From contig QJJF01000004.1 in NCBI GenBank assembly GCA_003202005.1, forward strand, positions 62,001 to 126,000: DNA of 64,000 bases, in the 5' to 3' direction. The DNA comes from Williamsia faeni (GTDB lineage: Bacteria; Actinomycetota; Actinomycetes; Mycobacteriales; Mycobacteriaceae). Each line of letters begins with the position of its first letter. The stretch's first letter is position 1. Of the stretch, positions 45,213-55,073 are shown in pieces. The notes under the pieces are model-generated. The model did no database searches, was not told where the DNA came from, and worked only from the letters and a program-made list of their open reading frames with translations. The position numbers and the translations under genes are program-made.

Positions 45213-46022
45213 ATGACGTACGACCGGACAGGTGCCGATCTAGGTGCGAGGAGCCGAAAATCCAGCGGTGGCGGGTTGTTCGCCGCACGGTTGGGTGACT
45301 CGCGGCTACGGACAGCGGGCGTCGCTCTGGCCGTTGCCGGACTGGTGATGGTGATCTTCAGCTTCTTCCCCTGGGCATCGGCCTCAGACGACGATCTCAG
45401 TATTTCCGTGACCGGTATGGGCGCAGTGTCCCTCGACATCTCGGCCGAACGGGCCCAGGCGCTGGGCGGGGCGACCAAGGCGACCGCTGATTTGGACGAA
45501 CACAGCAAGTCGCCAGGCGTGGTCACCGCTGCCCTCGGAGTTCTCCTTGTTGCGTCGGCGGTGATGTTGTTGATCAACCGATATCCCGGGATAGGTGCTC
45601 TTGCGGGTACCGTGCTGGCACTGATTGCGGTGTTCATCTGCCTGGAATACCTCTTCGCCCCGGGATCGGCGGTGCTCGAGGGCACCGGTGATGCCGGAAT
45701 CGGTTATGCCGCTGCCGGTCTCTGGCTGGTGACGCTGGGTGCGTGTGTGGCCGCGGCGGTATCCGCGTACTCCACCGTGACGGTGTTGGGGAGCACGCCG
45801 CCGCCGGTTGCGGACAGGTCGCCCGCCACCGCGGCCAAACCAGTTCGGCGACAGCCCTACGCCGGGGCACCGCGCCCGAACCAGCGTGCGTTCCAAAGCG
45901 ATTCGACACCGTTCCCACCGATTCGACGCTCCACTTCGACTGCGGGTCCAGATCGCGGGCTACCGCCCCTCCGGCGCAATACCCCTCCGGCGCCTCGCCA
46001 CCGGGCCTCTGACAGCCAGTGA
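45213..46022 (+). CDS. Membrane protein of unknown function (paralogue 1)
   Basis: A 269-residue protein with four membrane helices (AGVALAVAGLVMVIFSFFPW, TAALGVLLVASAVMLLINRY, LAGTVLALIAVFICLEYLF, YAAAGLWLVTLGACVAAAVS) and a Pro/Arg-rich C-terminal tail. Between helices 1 and 2 is an outside loop with SVTGMGAVSLDIS. The next gene encodes a protein with the same plan and the shared words GDAG, GLWLVTLGA and TG-x-G-x-VS, so they are tandem paralogues. GAGGG precedes ATG 45213. Function unknown. Confidence 0.72.
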   Translation: MTYDRTGADLGARSRKSSGGGLFAARLGDSRLRTAGVALAVAGLVMVIFSFFPWASASDDDLSISVTGMGAVSLDISAERAQALGGATKATADLDEHSKSPGVVTAALGVLLVASAVMLLINRYPGIGALAGTVLALIAVFICLEYLFAPGSAVLEGTGDAGIGYAAAGLWLVTLGACVAAAVSAYSTVTVLGSTPPPVADRSPATAAKPVRRQPYAGAPRPNQRAFQSDSTPFPPIRRSTSTAGPDRGLPPLRRNTPPAPRHRASDSQ

Positions 46023-46159
46023 TCCAGACCTGACACGGCCAGAGCAGCAACCGAAAGTTCCGTCAGCGACCGGTGGTGGGGCGTTACGATCGTTTCGGAC
46101 ATCAATGCCCGACATCAATGCCCGCTGCCGGCGGGCGGACGACAGAGCAGGGGTACACC

Positions 46160-47194
46160 ATGACGTACGGACCGCCACCCGGTAACAGCGGTGGATATCC
46201 TTCCAACGAACCCGGTGGTCAGCCGAATCAGGGACAGCCAGGCGGATACCAGCCGCCGCAGCAACCGGGTCACCAGCAGTCATTTGGTGCTCCGGCCGGG
46301 CAGAAGAAGTCCGTCACGACTGCCTTGCTGGCCCCATCATCGGCCAACCCGACGCTGAAGTTCACCGGTATCGGACTCGTGGTCGCCGGCCTGATCATGG
46401 TGCTGTTCAGCTTTTTCAGCTGGGCCGCCAACACCGAAAATGGCAACAGCGTCTCGGTCACCGGCTTCGGCTCAGTTTCTTTCGAATTCAGCGACGATGC
46501 GGGTCTGTCTGCGGATGAGGAATCACAAGCCGAGAAGCAAACAGAGAAAGACACCACCGCTCCCGGCATCTACACCATCGTTATCGGTCTGCTCGTCGCC
46601 GGTGCCGGTGCTGCCCTGATCGTCAACAAGTTTCCCGGTATTGCGGCCGTCGCCGGCACCGTGTTCGCGTTGATCGCCGTCATCATTACGCTGCTGTTCC
46701 TCTTCGACCCGGCCGGCGCTGTGTTCGACAGTGATGCAGGTGTCGGCGACGATTCGGGCATCGGCGACGCCGGATGGGGCCTGTGGCTGGTTACCCTCGG
46801 TGCGGTTGCCGCCCTTGTTGTTTCTGCTTTTGCCACCTACCTCGCGTTGACCTCGAAGCCCGGTACCCCGGCCGCCCCCGGATCCGGCCAGGGGCAACCG
46901 GGTTACGCGCCGCCGCAGCAGCCCGGTGGTCAGGGCCGGCCTCAGGGCTACGGTCAGCAGCCCGGCGGTTACGCTCCGCCGCAACAGGGTTACGGCCAGC
47001 CTCCTGCCGGTGGGTACGGGCAGCCGCCTGCCGGCCCGCAGTACGGACAACCGCCTGCCGGGCCGCAGCACGGACAGCCACAGGATCCCGGACAGCAATA
47101 CCCGGGTCAGCAGTACCCGGGCCAGCAGTACCCGGGCCAGCAGAATCCCGGGCAGAACCCCGGAGGTCAGCAGCCCCCGTACGGACAGCAGTAG
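46160..47194 (+). CDS. Membrane protein of unknown function (paralogue 2, Gln/Pro/Gly-rich)
   Basis: A 344-residue protein. A short Gly/Pro/Gln-rich N-terminus (~50 residues) precedes four membrane helices similar to the upstream paralogue (GIGLVVAGLIMVLFSFFSW, WGLWLVTLGAVAALVVSAF). A C-terminal low-complexity tail of ~100 residues follows, with repeated PGQQY and YGQPPAG units; the matching DNA repeats run from about 46900 to 47180. Start ATG 46160 with GCAGGGG upstream. The tail probably reaches into cytoplasm or cell wall. Function unknown. Confidence 0.72.
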   Translation: MTYGPPPGNSGGYPSNEPGGQPNQGQPGGYQPPQQPGHQQSFGAPAGQKKSVTTALLAPSSANPTLKFTGIGLVVAGLIMVLFSFFSWAANTENGNSVSVTGFGSVSFEFSDDAGLSADEESQAEKQTEKDTTAPGIYTIVIGLLVAGAGAALIVNKFPGIAAVAGTVFALIAVIITLLFLFDPAGAVFDSDAGVGDDSGIGDAGWGLWLVTLGAVAALVVSAFATYLALTSKPGTPAAPGSGQGQPGYAPPQQPGGQGRPQGYGQQPGGYAPPQQGYGQPPAGGYGQPPAGPQYGQPPAGPQHGQPQDPGQQYPGQQYPGQQYPGQQNPGQNPGGQQPPYGQQ

Positions 47195-47210
47195 CTACGT
47201 CGAACATCTG

Positions 47211-47251
47211 AAAACACCATCCACGCAATCAGATTGCGTGGATGGTGTTTT
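47211..47251. terminator. Bidirectional terminator
   Basis: A 20-bp perfect stem (47211-47230 with 47232-47251) around a single A, with A-run on one side and T-run on the other. It lies between convergent genes. Confidence 0.88.
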
Positions 47252-47268
47252 GTTTACGGATCGTGAAG

Positions 47269-47625
47269 TCAGTAGTAACCGTCGGGGTCGACGTCGGGTG
47301 ATTCCCTGGGGACGATGCCCTCGCTGACCCCGTGGTCGATACTTGCCGACAGGCGTGGGCACGTCGGCAGCATCGCCGGGTTGCCGCCTTCGGCACGAAT
47401 GGCCTTGAGTTCGGCGCAGTGCTCGCGTGCCTCTTTGTTCCACTGAACGCTGGTGTGATGGGGGCTGTACTTCTTGACCAGCACCTTCGCATGACATGTG
47501 CGGCACTCGATTTCGGTCAGGCCGCCGCGGAGATAGTGCTCCTTGTCCCGGGAGGTGGCGGCGTGGACTGCAGCGCGACGCTCCGGATCTGGGAAATCCG
47601 GAGCCTTCGACCAGCCCGCAGTCAT
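47269..47625 (-). CDS. Cys/His-rich protein downstream of kshA (Rv3527-like)
   Basis: A 118-residue protein of unknown function. Seen: IECRTCHAKVLVKKYSPHHT with a CxxCH and a HH that could bind metal or heme, and further Cys in REHCAEL and LPTCPRL. It starts at ATG 47625, 13 bp after the kshA stop on the same strand, so both share the KstR-controlled promoter. M. tuberculosis has a small unknown gene (Rv3527) directly after kshA, which suggests conserved linkage. A role in electron transfer or maturation of KshA is possible but only inferred. Confidence 0.75.
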   Translation of the reverse strand: MTAGWSKAPDFPDPERRAAVHAATSRDKEHYLRGGLTEIECRTCHAKVLVKKYSPHHTSVQWNKEAREHCAELKAIRAEGGNPAMLPTCPRLSASIDHGVSEGIVPRESPDVDPDGYY

Positions 47626-47638
47626 GACCGATCGACCA

Positions 47639-48793
47639 TCAGTTCGCCGACACCGGATCTGCGGCGTCCTGTTCGGCCTTGAGTCGCAGGTTCTCCTGGA
47701 CTTCGAGGTTCCAGTTCTCGACGGCCTTGGTGGTGTCGATCTCATACTCGTAGCGCTGCGTCATCTCTTCGGTGACATCGGCGATGTCGACATAGAACTG
47801 CTCGTACCAGCGTCGTAGCTGATAGACCGGGCCGTCTTCTTCCACCAGCAGCGGATTGTCGATGCGGCTCTTGTGTTTCCAGATCTCGACATCCTGCAGG
47901 AAGCCGACTTCGATTCCGGCAGTGATCTTCTTGGCCATCTTGTCTGTCTGATCCGGAGTCAGACCCTCGGGGATCTTGGCCATGACGCCGTACATCAGGA
48001 CAAACGAGTTGTTGTCGATCGGGTAATGGCAGTTCGTCAGGATCGTCTCGATGGCAAAGCCGCCGTAGTACTGCACCATGGGGTTGAGCATGTAGGACGG
48101 ACCGTAGTAGGCGGCGATCGACTCGAGGCGGGTGTCCGCGTAGCCGGTGCCGATCTCGATGTCCGGCCGGCCATGCGAGTTCATGTACTGCGCGGCCGTC
48201 TCGCCTTCGAAAACATTCTTGAAGTAGTCGGGCAACGCGTAGTGGACGTAGAAGAAGTGTGCCATGTCGACCACGTTGTCGATGATCTCGCGGCAGTTGG
48301 AGCCCTCGATGACAATGCTGTTCCAGGTCCAGCCGGTCCACTCGTCACTGCCCAGCTCTTCGAGTTCGGGGATGACAACGGTGTCCGGCGGCGGGTTGCC
48401 CTCGGGGTCGTTGTAGACGAAGACCTGTCCGTTCCTGATCATGCCCGGCCAGGAACGGGTCTTGGCCAGCTTGGGTGCGCGCTTTGCGTAGGGCACTCCG
48501 GCGCAACGGCCGTTGCCCTTCCACCGCCAATCGTGGAACGGGCAGGCGATGTTGCCGTCCTTGATCGAGCCCTGAGACAGGTCACCGCCCATGTGCCGGC
48601 AGTACGCATCGAGGATCTTCAGCTCGCCCTCGGATACCCAGACCACCAGTTTGGTACCGAACACGTTGACCGAATGCGGCTTTCCGTCGTCATAGTCGGA
48701 CAGCAAGCCCAGGCAGTGCCAGCCCCGCGCGAAACGGGTCGGTGGGGTTCCGGTGTCGATCTCGCGGATCGCGCCGCCGTCGATGTCGGTCAT
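47639..48793 (-). CDS. kshA: 3-Ketosteroid 9alpha-hydroxylase, oxygenase subunit
   Basis: A 384-residue Rieske non-heme iron oxygenase, hydroxylating C9 so that ring B opens. The Rieske cluster ligands are Cys65-x-His67 and Cys84-x2-His87 (CRHMGGDLSQ then CPFHDW). The mononuclear iron site is at His179 and His184 within NVVDMAHFFYVHYALPDYF. Length and sequence closely match M. tuberculosis KshA. GGGAG precedes ATG 48793. The reductase gene kshB is not in the window. Divergent from hsaA, each with a KstR box. Confidence 0.96.
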   Translation of the reverse strand: MTDIDGGAIREIDTGTPPTRFARGWHCLGLLSDYDDGKPHSVNVFGTKLVVWVSEGELKILDAYCRHMGGDLSQGSIKDGNIACPFHDWRWKGNGRCAGVPYAKRAPKLAKTRSWPGMIRNGQVFVYNDPEGNPPPDTVVIPELEELGSDEWTGWTWNSIVIEGSNCREIIDNVVDMAHFFYVHYALPDYFKNVFEGETAAQYMNSHGRPDIEIGTGYADTRLESIAAYYGPSYMLNPMVQYYGGFAIETILTNCHYPIDNNSFVLMYGVMAKIPEGLTPDQTDKMAKKITAGIEVGFLQDVEIWKHKSRIDNPLLVEEDGPVYQLRRWYEQFYVDIADVTEEMTQRYEYEIDTTKAVENWNLEVQENLRLKAEQDAADPVSAN

Positions 48794-48873
48794 CTGCTGC
48801 TCCCTCGTACATTCGCTTGTCTGCCCTGTTCGGCACGTTCTGGTGCTTCCCGCCCTTAAGCGCAGACGCTTAG

Positions 48874-48887
48874 TAGAACATGTTACA
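48874..48887. promoter_or_regulatory. KstR box (kshA)
   Basis: TAGAACATGTTACA has a perfect left half and a right half with one mismatch. It lies 80 bp before the kshA start. Confidence 0.8.
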
Positions 48888-48966
48888 AAAGTGTGCGGTT
48901 TTATGCCAGTGAATCCGCGTAAACGGCGCAGGAGAAGCTGGTAAACCCGCAGTACTCGACATAAAT

Positions 48967-48980
48967 GAGAACGTGTTCTA
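48967..48980. promoter_or_regulatory. KstR box (hsaA operon)
   Basis: GAGAACGTGTTCTA differs from the consensus only at the first base. It lies 43 bp before hsaA and 79 bp from the kshA box. Confidence 0.88.
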
Positions 48981-49023
48981 ATCTCGTTTGAGTAGACGTG
49001 GAACGACAGCGAGGAGTTGCTCG

Positions 49024-51173
<2,150 letters not shown>

Positions 51174-51174
51174 T

Positions 51175-51771
51175 ATGGCTGGAGACGGAGCTCGGCCGAT
51201 TTCCGATGGCCCGCGCGGGACAGATGATTTCGATGCCCGGCAGTTCCGGACGGCCATGGGACAGTTCTGCACCGGGGTCACGGTCATCACCACAGTGACC
51301 GACGACGGTTCGCCCGTCGGATTCGCCTGCCAGTCGTTCGCCGCGCTGTCCCTGGATCCGCCGCTGGTGCTCTTCTGTCCGATGAAGTCGTCGCGCAGCT
51401 GGAAGGCCATCGAGCAGAGCAAGAAGTTCTGTGTCAACGTCCTGTCGAACAGCCAGCAGTCCGTGAGCGCCGCATTCGGTGCACCCGGTGACGACAAGTT
51501 CGCCGGCATCGAATGGGAGATTTCGCCACTGGGGCTGCCGGTCATCAAGCATTCGTTGTCCTGGGTGGATTGCACCCTTGATCGGGTCGATGACGGCGGT
51601 GACCACTTCATCGCGATCGGGCGAGTCCACACTTTGGGAGAACTGCTGCAGGACAAGCCCTTATTGTTCTACCGTGGCGGATACCTGTCCACCGAACATC
51701 CGCGGGTCACACCGGCACAAGCCGAACTGGAGAACTTCCTGACCTGGAACGGTGACGACACCTGGCTCTAG
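51175..51771 (+). CDS. hsaB: 3-HSA hydroxylase, flavin reductase subunit
   Basis: A 198-residue NAD(P)H:flavin oxidoreductase of the HpaC/split-barrel family, supplying reduced flavin to HsaA. Typical segments: FRTAMGQFCTGVTVITT, FACQSFAALSLDPPLVLF, and the C-terminal FYRGGYLS. ATG 51175 is next to the hsaC stop. The N-terminus has a 20-residue extra lead compared with M. tuberculosis HsaB. Confidence 0.94.
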   Translation: MAGDGARPISDGPRGTDDFDARQFRTAMGQFCTGVTVITTVTDDGSPVGFACQSFAALSLDPPLVLFCPMKSSRSWKAIEQSKKFCVNVLSNSQQSVSAAFGAPGDDKFAGIEWEISPLGLPVIKHSLSWVDCTLDRVDDGGDHFIAIGRVHTLGELLQDKPLLFYRGGYLSTEHPRVTPAQAELENFLTWNGDDTWL

Positions 51772-51811
51772 TGTCGGGGCACTAGGTTCCCCCGGTTCTC
51801 AAAGGAGAGAG

Positions 51812-52999
51812 ATGACACAACCATTCGCCCCCGATGTGACCGGCCCCTTCCGGGAGGCGATCGCCGAGGCCGAAAAGATGATCGCCGGAGCGGAATTCAT
51901 TCAGAACGACCAGGATCTGGCCGAGGGGTTCGACTATCTGGCCGGCAGTATCAAGGCGAGTCTGCAGATGGCGTGGGCGCACGCGAAGAGTCATCCGTAC
52001 CTCGTGACGTCCACGGGGCCGTACGCCAAGATGGGGCTCGACAACCCGGACACGTTGTACTACCACGCCAACGTGGTTCCCGACGCCGAGTACCGGATCA
52101 CCGGAACGCGCGGTGACACAGCGGATCTGAGTTTCCAGGTCCTCAAGGGCGATTACACGTCTACCAACGTTCCCGGTGGGGACGATGCGTTCGATGATCG
52201 ACGCCTGAAGATCGAGGCCGACGGCTCATTCGAATTGCGATTCGGGCCACCGAAATCCGATCCCGGTCCCAACTACTTTGTCCTCGGCGAGGGTTCGTCG
52301 ATGCTGGCGGTTCGTGAGGTCTACAACAATTGGGAACAGCGCAAGGGTTCGATCCAGATCGAGCGGGTCGACACCGTTGGTACCGCACCCGAGGAGCCGG
52401 ACCTCGCGCAGATCACCCGTCGCTACCAGATCGCCGGCAAGATGCTGTTGTCGCGGATCAACACCTGGTTCAACTTTCCCAAGTGGTTCTACCTCGACCT
52501 TCCGGTGAACACACTCACCGAACCCCGGCTGACGCCGGGCGGACTCAGTACCCAGTTCTCGTCGGTGGGGCACTATCAGCTCGCCGACAATGAGGCGATG
52601 CTCATCACTGTCCCGAAATCCGATGCGCCGTACCAAGGTTTTCAGCTCGGCAGCCTGTGGTACATCTCCCTCGACTACGTCAATCACCAGACCAGCTTGA
52701 ATGCCGCGCAGGCGCAGGTCGACCCCGACGGCATGATTCGCCTGGTGGTGAGTGCGCAGAACCCGGGGATCGCCAACTGGATCGAGACGACCGGACGGCA
52801 GCGCGGGATTGCGCAATTCCGGTGGCAGCGGGTCGATCGGACATTGACAGCCTCGGACGCACCGTCGGTGGCGATCATCGACATCGCCGACGTGCCCGCC
52901 CATCTGCCGTATCACGAGTCCAACGTCGTCACCGATGACGAGTGGAAGGCGCGGATCGCCGAGCGCCAACGAGGTTTTGGACAAAGGATGCTGGGATGA
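51812..52999 (+). CDS. DUF1214-domain protein (Rv3531c-like)
   Basis: A 395-residue protein with a DUF1214-type C-terminal part (WFNFPKWFYLDLPVNT, GYQ-like loops, YISLDYVNHQTSLNA). No signal peptide. Start ATG 51812 after AAAGGAG. The order DUF1214-SDR-sulfotransferase matches M. tuberculosis Rv3531c-Rv3530c-Rv3529c, genes that lie near kshA and the steroid cluster. Overlaps the SDR gene by 4 bp. Biochemical role unknown; an activity on a steroid-derived intermediate is inferred from the setting only. Confidence 0.8.
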   Translation: MTQPFAPDVTGPFREAIAEAEKMIAGAEFIQNDQDLAEGFDYLAGSIKASLQMAWAHAKSHPYLVTSTGPYAKMGLDNPDTLYYHANVVPDAEYRITGTRGDTADLSFQVLKGDYTSTNVPGGDDAFDDRRLKIEADGSFELRFGPPKSDPGPNYFVLGEGSSMLAVREVYNNWEQRKGSIQIERVDTVGTAPEEPDLAQITRRYQIAGKMLLSRINTWFNFPKWFYLDLPVNTLTEPRLTPGGLSTQFSSVGHYQLADNEAMLITVPKSDAPYQGFQLGSLWYISLDYVNHQTSLNAAQAQVDPDGMIRLVVSAQNPGIANWIETTGRQRGIAQFRWQRVDRTLTASDAPSVAIIDIADVPAHLPYHESNVVTDDEWKARIAERQRGFGQRMLG

Positions 53000-53790
53000 C
53001 AACTGCGGGAAGTAGATTGCTCGACGGCAAGGTGGTTGTGGTCGGGGGTGTCGGGCCCGGGCTGGGTCGGTCGATCTGTTTGCAGGCGGCCGCCGCCGGC
53101 GCCAAGGTTGTACTCGCAGCCCGCACCGCGTCGCGACTTGAAGAGGTGTCGAAGGAGATTTCCGCCACCGGCGGGGTCACGTTGCAGGTTCCGACGGACA
53201 TCACCGACGACGATGCTGTCACCGCACTCGTCGACGCGACCGTGGCCGAGTTCGGGAAAGTCGACGTATTGGTCAACAATGCCTTTGCATTGCCATCGAT
53301 GAAACCGCTGGCCCGAACGGATTTCGATCACATCCGGGCCAGTCTGGATCTCACCATCGTGGGCGGACTGCGGATGACGAAGGCGTTCACCGATGAACTC
53401 GAGAAGACGTCGGGGTCGGTCGTCATGATCAATTCGATGGTGATCCGCCACTCCGAGCCCCGGTACGGCAGCTACAAGCTGGCCAAATCGGCTTTGCTGG
53501 CGATGTCGCAGACGTTGGCCACCGAACTCGGGGACAAAGGTATCCGGGTGAACACCGTGGCTCCGGGCTACATCTGGGACGACCAGCTGAAGTGGTACTT
53601 CGGGGAGGTTGCGAAGAAATACGGCATCACACCAGAGCAGGTCTATGAGCAGACGGCGTCGAAGTCGGATCTCAAGCGGCTGCCCGAACCCGATGAGATT
53701 GCCCGGGCCGCAGTCTTTCTGGCCTCGGATTGGGCCAGCGCGATCACCGGCCAGACGCTGGATGTCAACTGCGGTGAGTACCACGTCTAG
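52996..53790 (+). CDS. Short-chain dehydrogenase/reductase (Rv3530c-like)
   Basis: A 264-residue classical SDR. Seen: Rossmann motif VVGGVGPGLGRSICLQ, NNA in DVLVNNAFALP, catalytic Ser of MINSMVIR with the Tyr-x3-Lys in GSYKLAKSALL, and the C-terminal DVNCGEYHV. ATG 52996 overlaps the DUF1214 stop. Probably oxidises or reduces a hydroxyl group on a steroid- or acid-like substrate. It is translated together with its neighbours in the hsa transcription unit. Confidence 0.88.
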   Translation: MTTAGSRLLDGKVVVVGGVGPGLGRSICLQAAAAGAKVVLAARTASRLEEVSKEISATGGVTLQVPTDITDDDAVTALVDATVAEFGKVDVLVNNAFALPSMKPLARTDFDHIRASLDLTIVGGLRMTKAFTDELEKTSGSVVMINSMVIRHSEPRYGSYKLAKSALLAMSQTLATELGDKGIRVNTVAPGYIWDDQLKWYFGEVAKKYGITPEQVYEQTASKSDLKRLPEPDEIARAAVFLASDWASAITGQTLDVNCGEYHV

Positions 53791-53799
53791 GGAGTAGTT

Positions 53800-54933
53800 G
53801 TGAGCACGAGAACGGATGTCGGAACGGTCGAAGACCTCAAGGCTTCGGCCACCAAAGCGGTTGGGCTGGACGATTTCGGCGAGGACGACTTCACCGAGGC
53901 GCTCGGGGTGCTGCTCGAATCGTATGTACGCGATGCCGGGCTGACCGAACTCGGCAGCAAAATGAATCGGTTCTTCCTGCGCGGAGCCCTGGTGGCCCGA
54001 CTACTCAGTGAAGCGTCGTGGAAGGCGAATCCGCAGTACGCGTCGGTTCCCATCGACCGGCCGATCTTTGTGACCGGGCTACCGAGAACCGGTACCACCG
54101 CGCTGCACCGGATGCTGACTGTCGATCCGGGACATCAGGGTTTGGAGATGTGGCTCGCCGAGTTCCCGCAGCCGCGTCCACCACGGGACACGTGGGAGTC
54201 CAATCCGGTGTTCCAACAGATCCAGTCGGGTCTCGAGCAGCACCACGTCGCCAACCCCGAGTTCATGGGTCTGCACTACATGAGTGCGTCCGACGTCGAA
54301 GAATGTTGGCAGCTGCTCCGGCAGACCATGAAGTCGATCTCGTACGAGTCGTTGTCGTACCTGCCGACATACTCGCAGTGGCTGCAGGAGCAGGACTGGG
54401 TCAACGCCTACGTCAGGCACAAGAAGAACCTGCAGTTGATCGGTGTGAACGAGCCGGATCATCGGTGGATTCTCAAGAATCCGAGCCACCTGTTCGCACT
54501 CGACGAACTGATGGCCGTTTATCCCGATGCGCTGATCATCCAGACCCATCGGCCACCGGCGACGATCATCCCGTCGATGTGCAGCCTCGCCGAGGCCGCC
54601 GGAGACGGATGGTCGACGGTATACAGAGGAGAGTTGATCGGCCAGTCGCAGTTGGAGTTGTGGTCGCGGGGGCTGCATCAGTTCAACACCGCCCGTGCCA
54701 AGTACGACCCGGCCCAATTCATCGACGTCGACTTCCGCGACTTCCGCGCCGATCCGATGGGCACGATGGAGAACATCTACCGGACGTTCGACATCGACCT
54801 CACTGATGGCGCGGTCGCGGCGATGCGGGCACTGGACGAAGAGAGCCAATCGGGCGACCGCAAGCCGGTTCACAAGTACTCCCTGGAGGACTACGGCCTC
54901 ACAGAGGCACAGGTCAACGACGCCTTCGCCTGA
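53800..54933 (+). CDS. Sulfotransferase-family protein (Rv3529c-like)
   Basis: A 377-residue P-loop protein of the sulfotransferase-3 type. The PAPS-binding loop is FVTGLPRTGTTALHRML (from residue ~90), and the 3'-phosphate region is WILKNPSHLFALDEL followed by IIQTHRPPATIIPS. GTG 53800 follows GGAG. Last of the DUF1214-SDR-sulfotransferase group. It could sulfate a hydroxylated steroid or other alcohol, but this family is often misannotated and activity is unproven. Confidence 0.83.
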   Translation: MSTRTDVGTVEDLKASATKAVGLDDFGEDDFTEALGVLLESYVRDAGLTELGSKMNRFFLRGALVARLLSEASWKANPQYASVPIDRPIFVTGLPRTGTTALHRMLTVDPGHQGLEMWLAEFPQPRPPRDTWESNPVFQQIQSGLEQHHVANPEFMGLHYMSASDVEECWQLLRQTMKSISYESLSYLPTYSQWLQEQDWVNAYVRHKKNLQLIGVNEPDHRWILKNPSHLFALDELMAVYPDALIIQTHRPPATIIPSMCSLAEAAGDGWSTVYRGELIGQSQLELWSRGLHQFNTARAKYDPAQFIDVDFRDFRADPMGTMENIYRTFDIDLTDGAVAAMRALDEESQSGDRKPVHKYSLEDYGLTEAQVNDAFA

Positions 54934-55026
54934 CCGACCCCCGTCCACTTTGACGGTTCGATCCCCTGATGACCTGCCGGTATCGCGGTATGCGGAGCGA
55001 CGCCTCCGTTTCGGATGCTAAGTTGT

Positions 55027-55039
55027 TCCGGTATCCGGA
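55027..55039. promoter_or_regulatory. Candidate TetR operator upstream of the MFS gene
   Basis: TCCGG-TAT-CCGGA lies just after a -10-like TAAGTT (55019-55024), at the expected transcription start of the MFS-tetR pair. Confidence 0.35.
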
Positions 55040-55073
55040 GTGATTTCTCCGCTTGTTGCCGTCAGGAGAATGA

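Noticed and set aside
46900-47180. DNA tandem repeats as an independent repeat element
   Set aside because: They encode the PGQQY/YGQPPAG tail of the membrane protein in frame; coding low complexity explains them.
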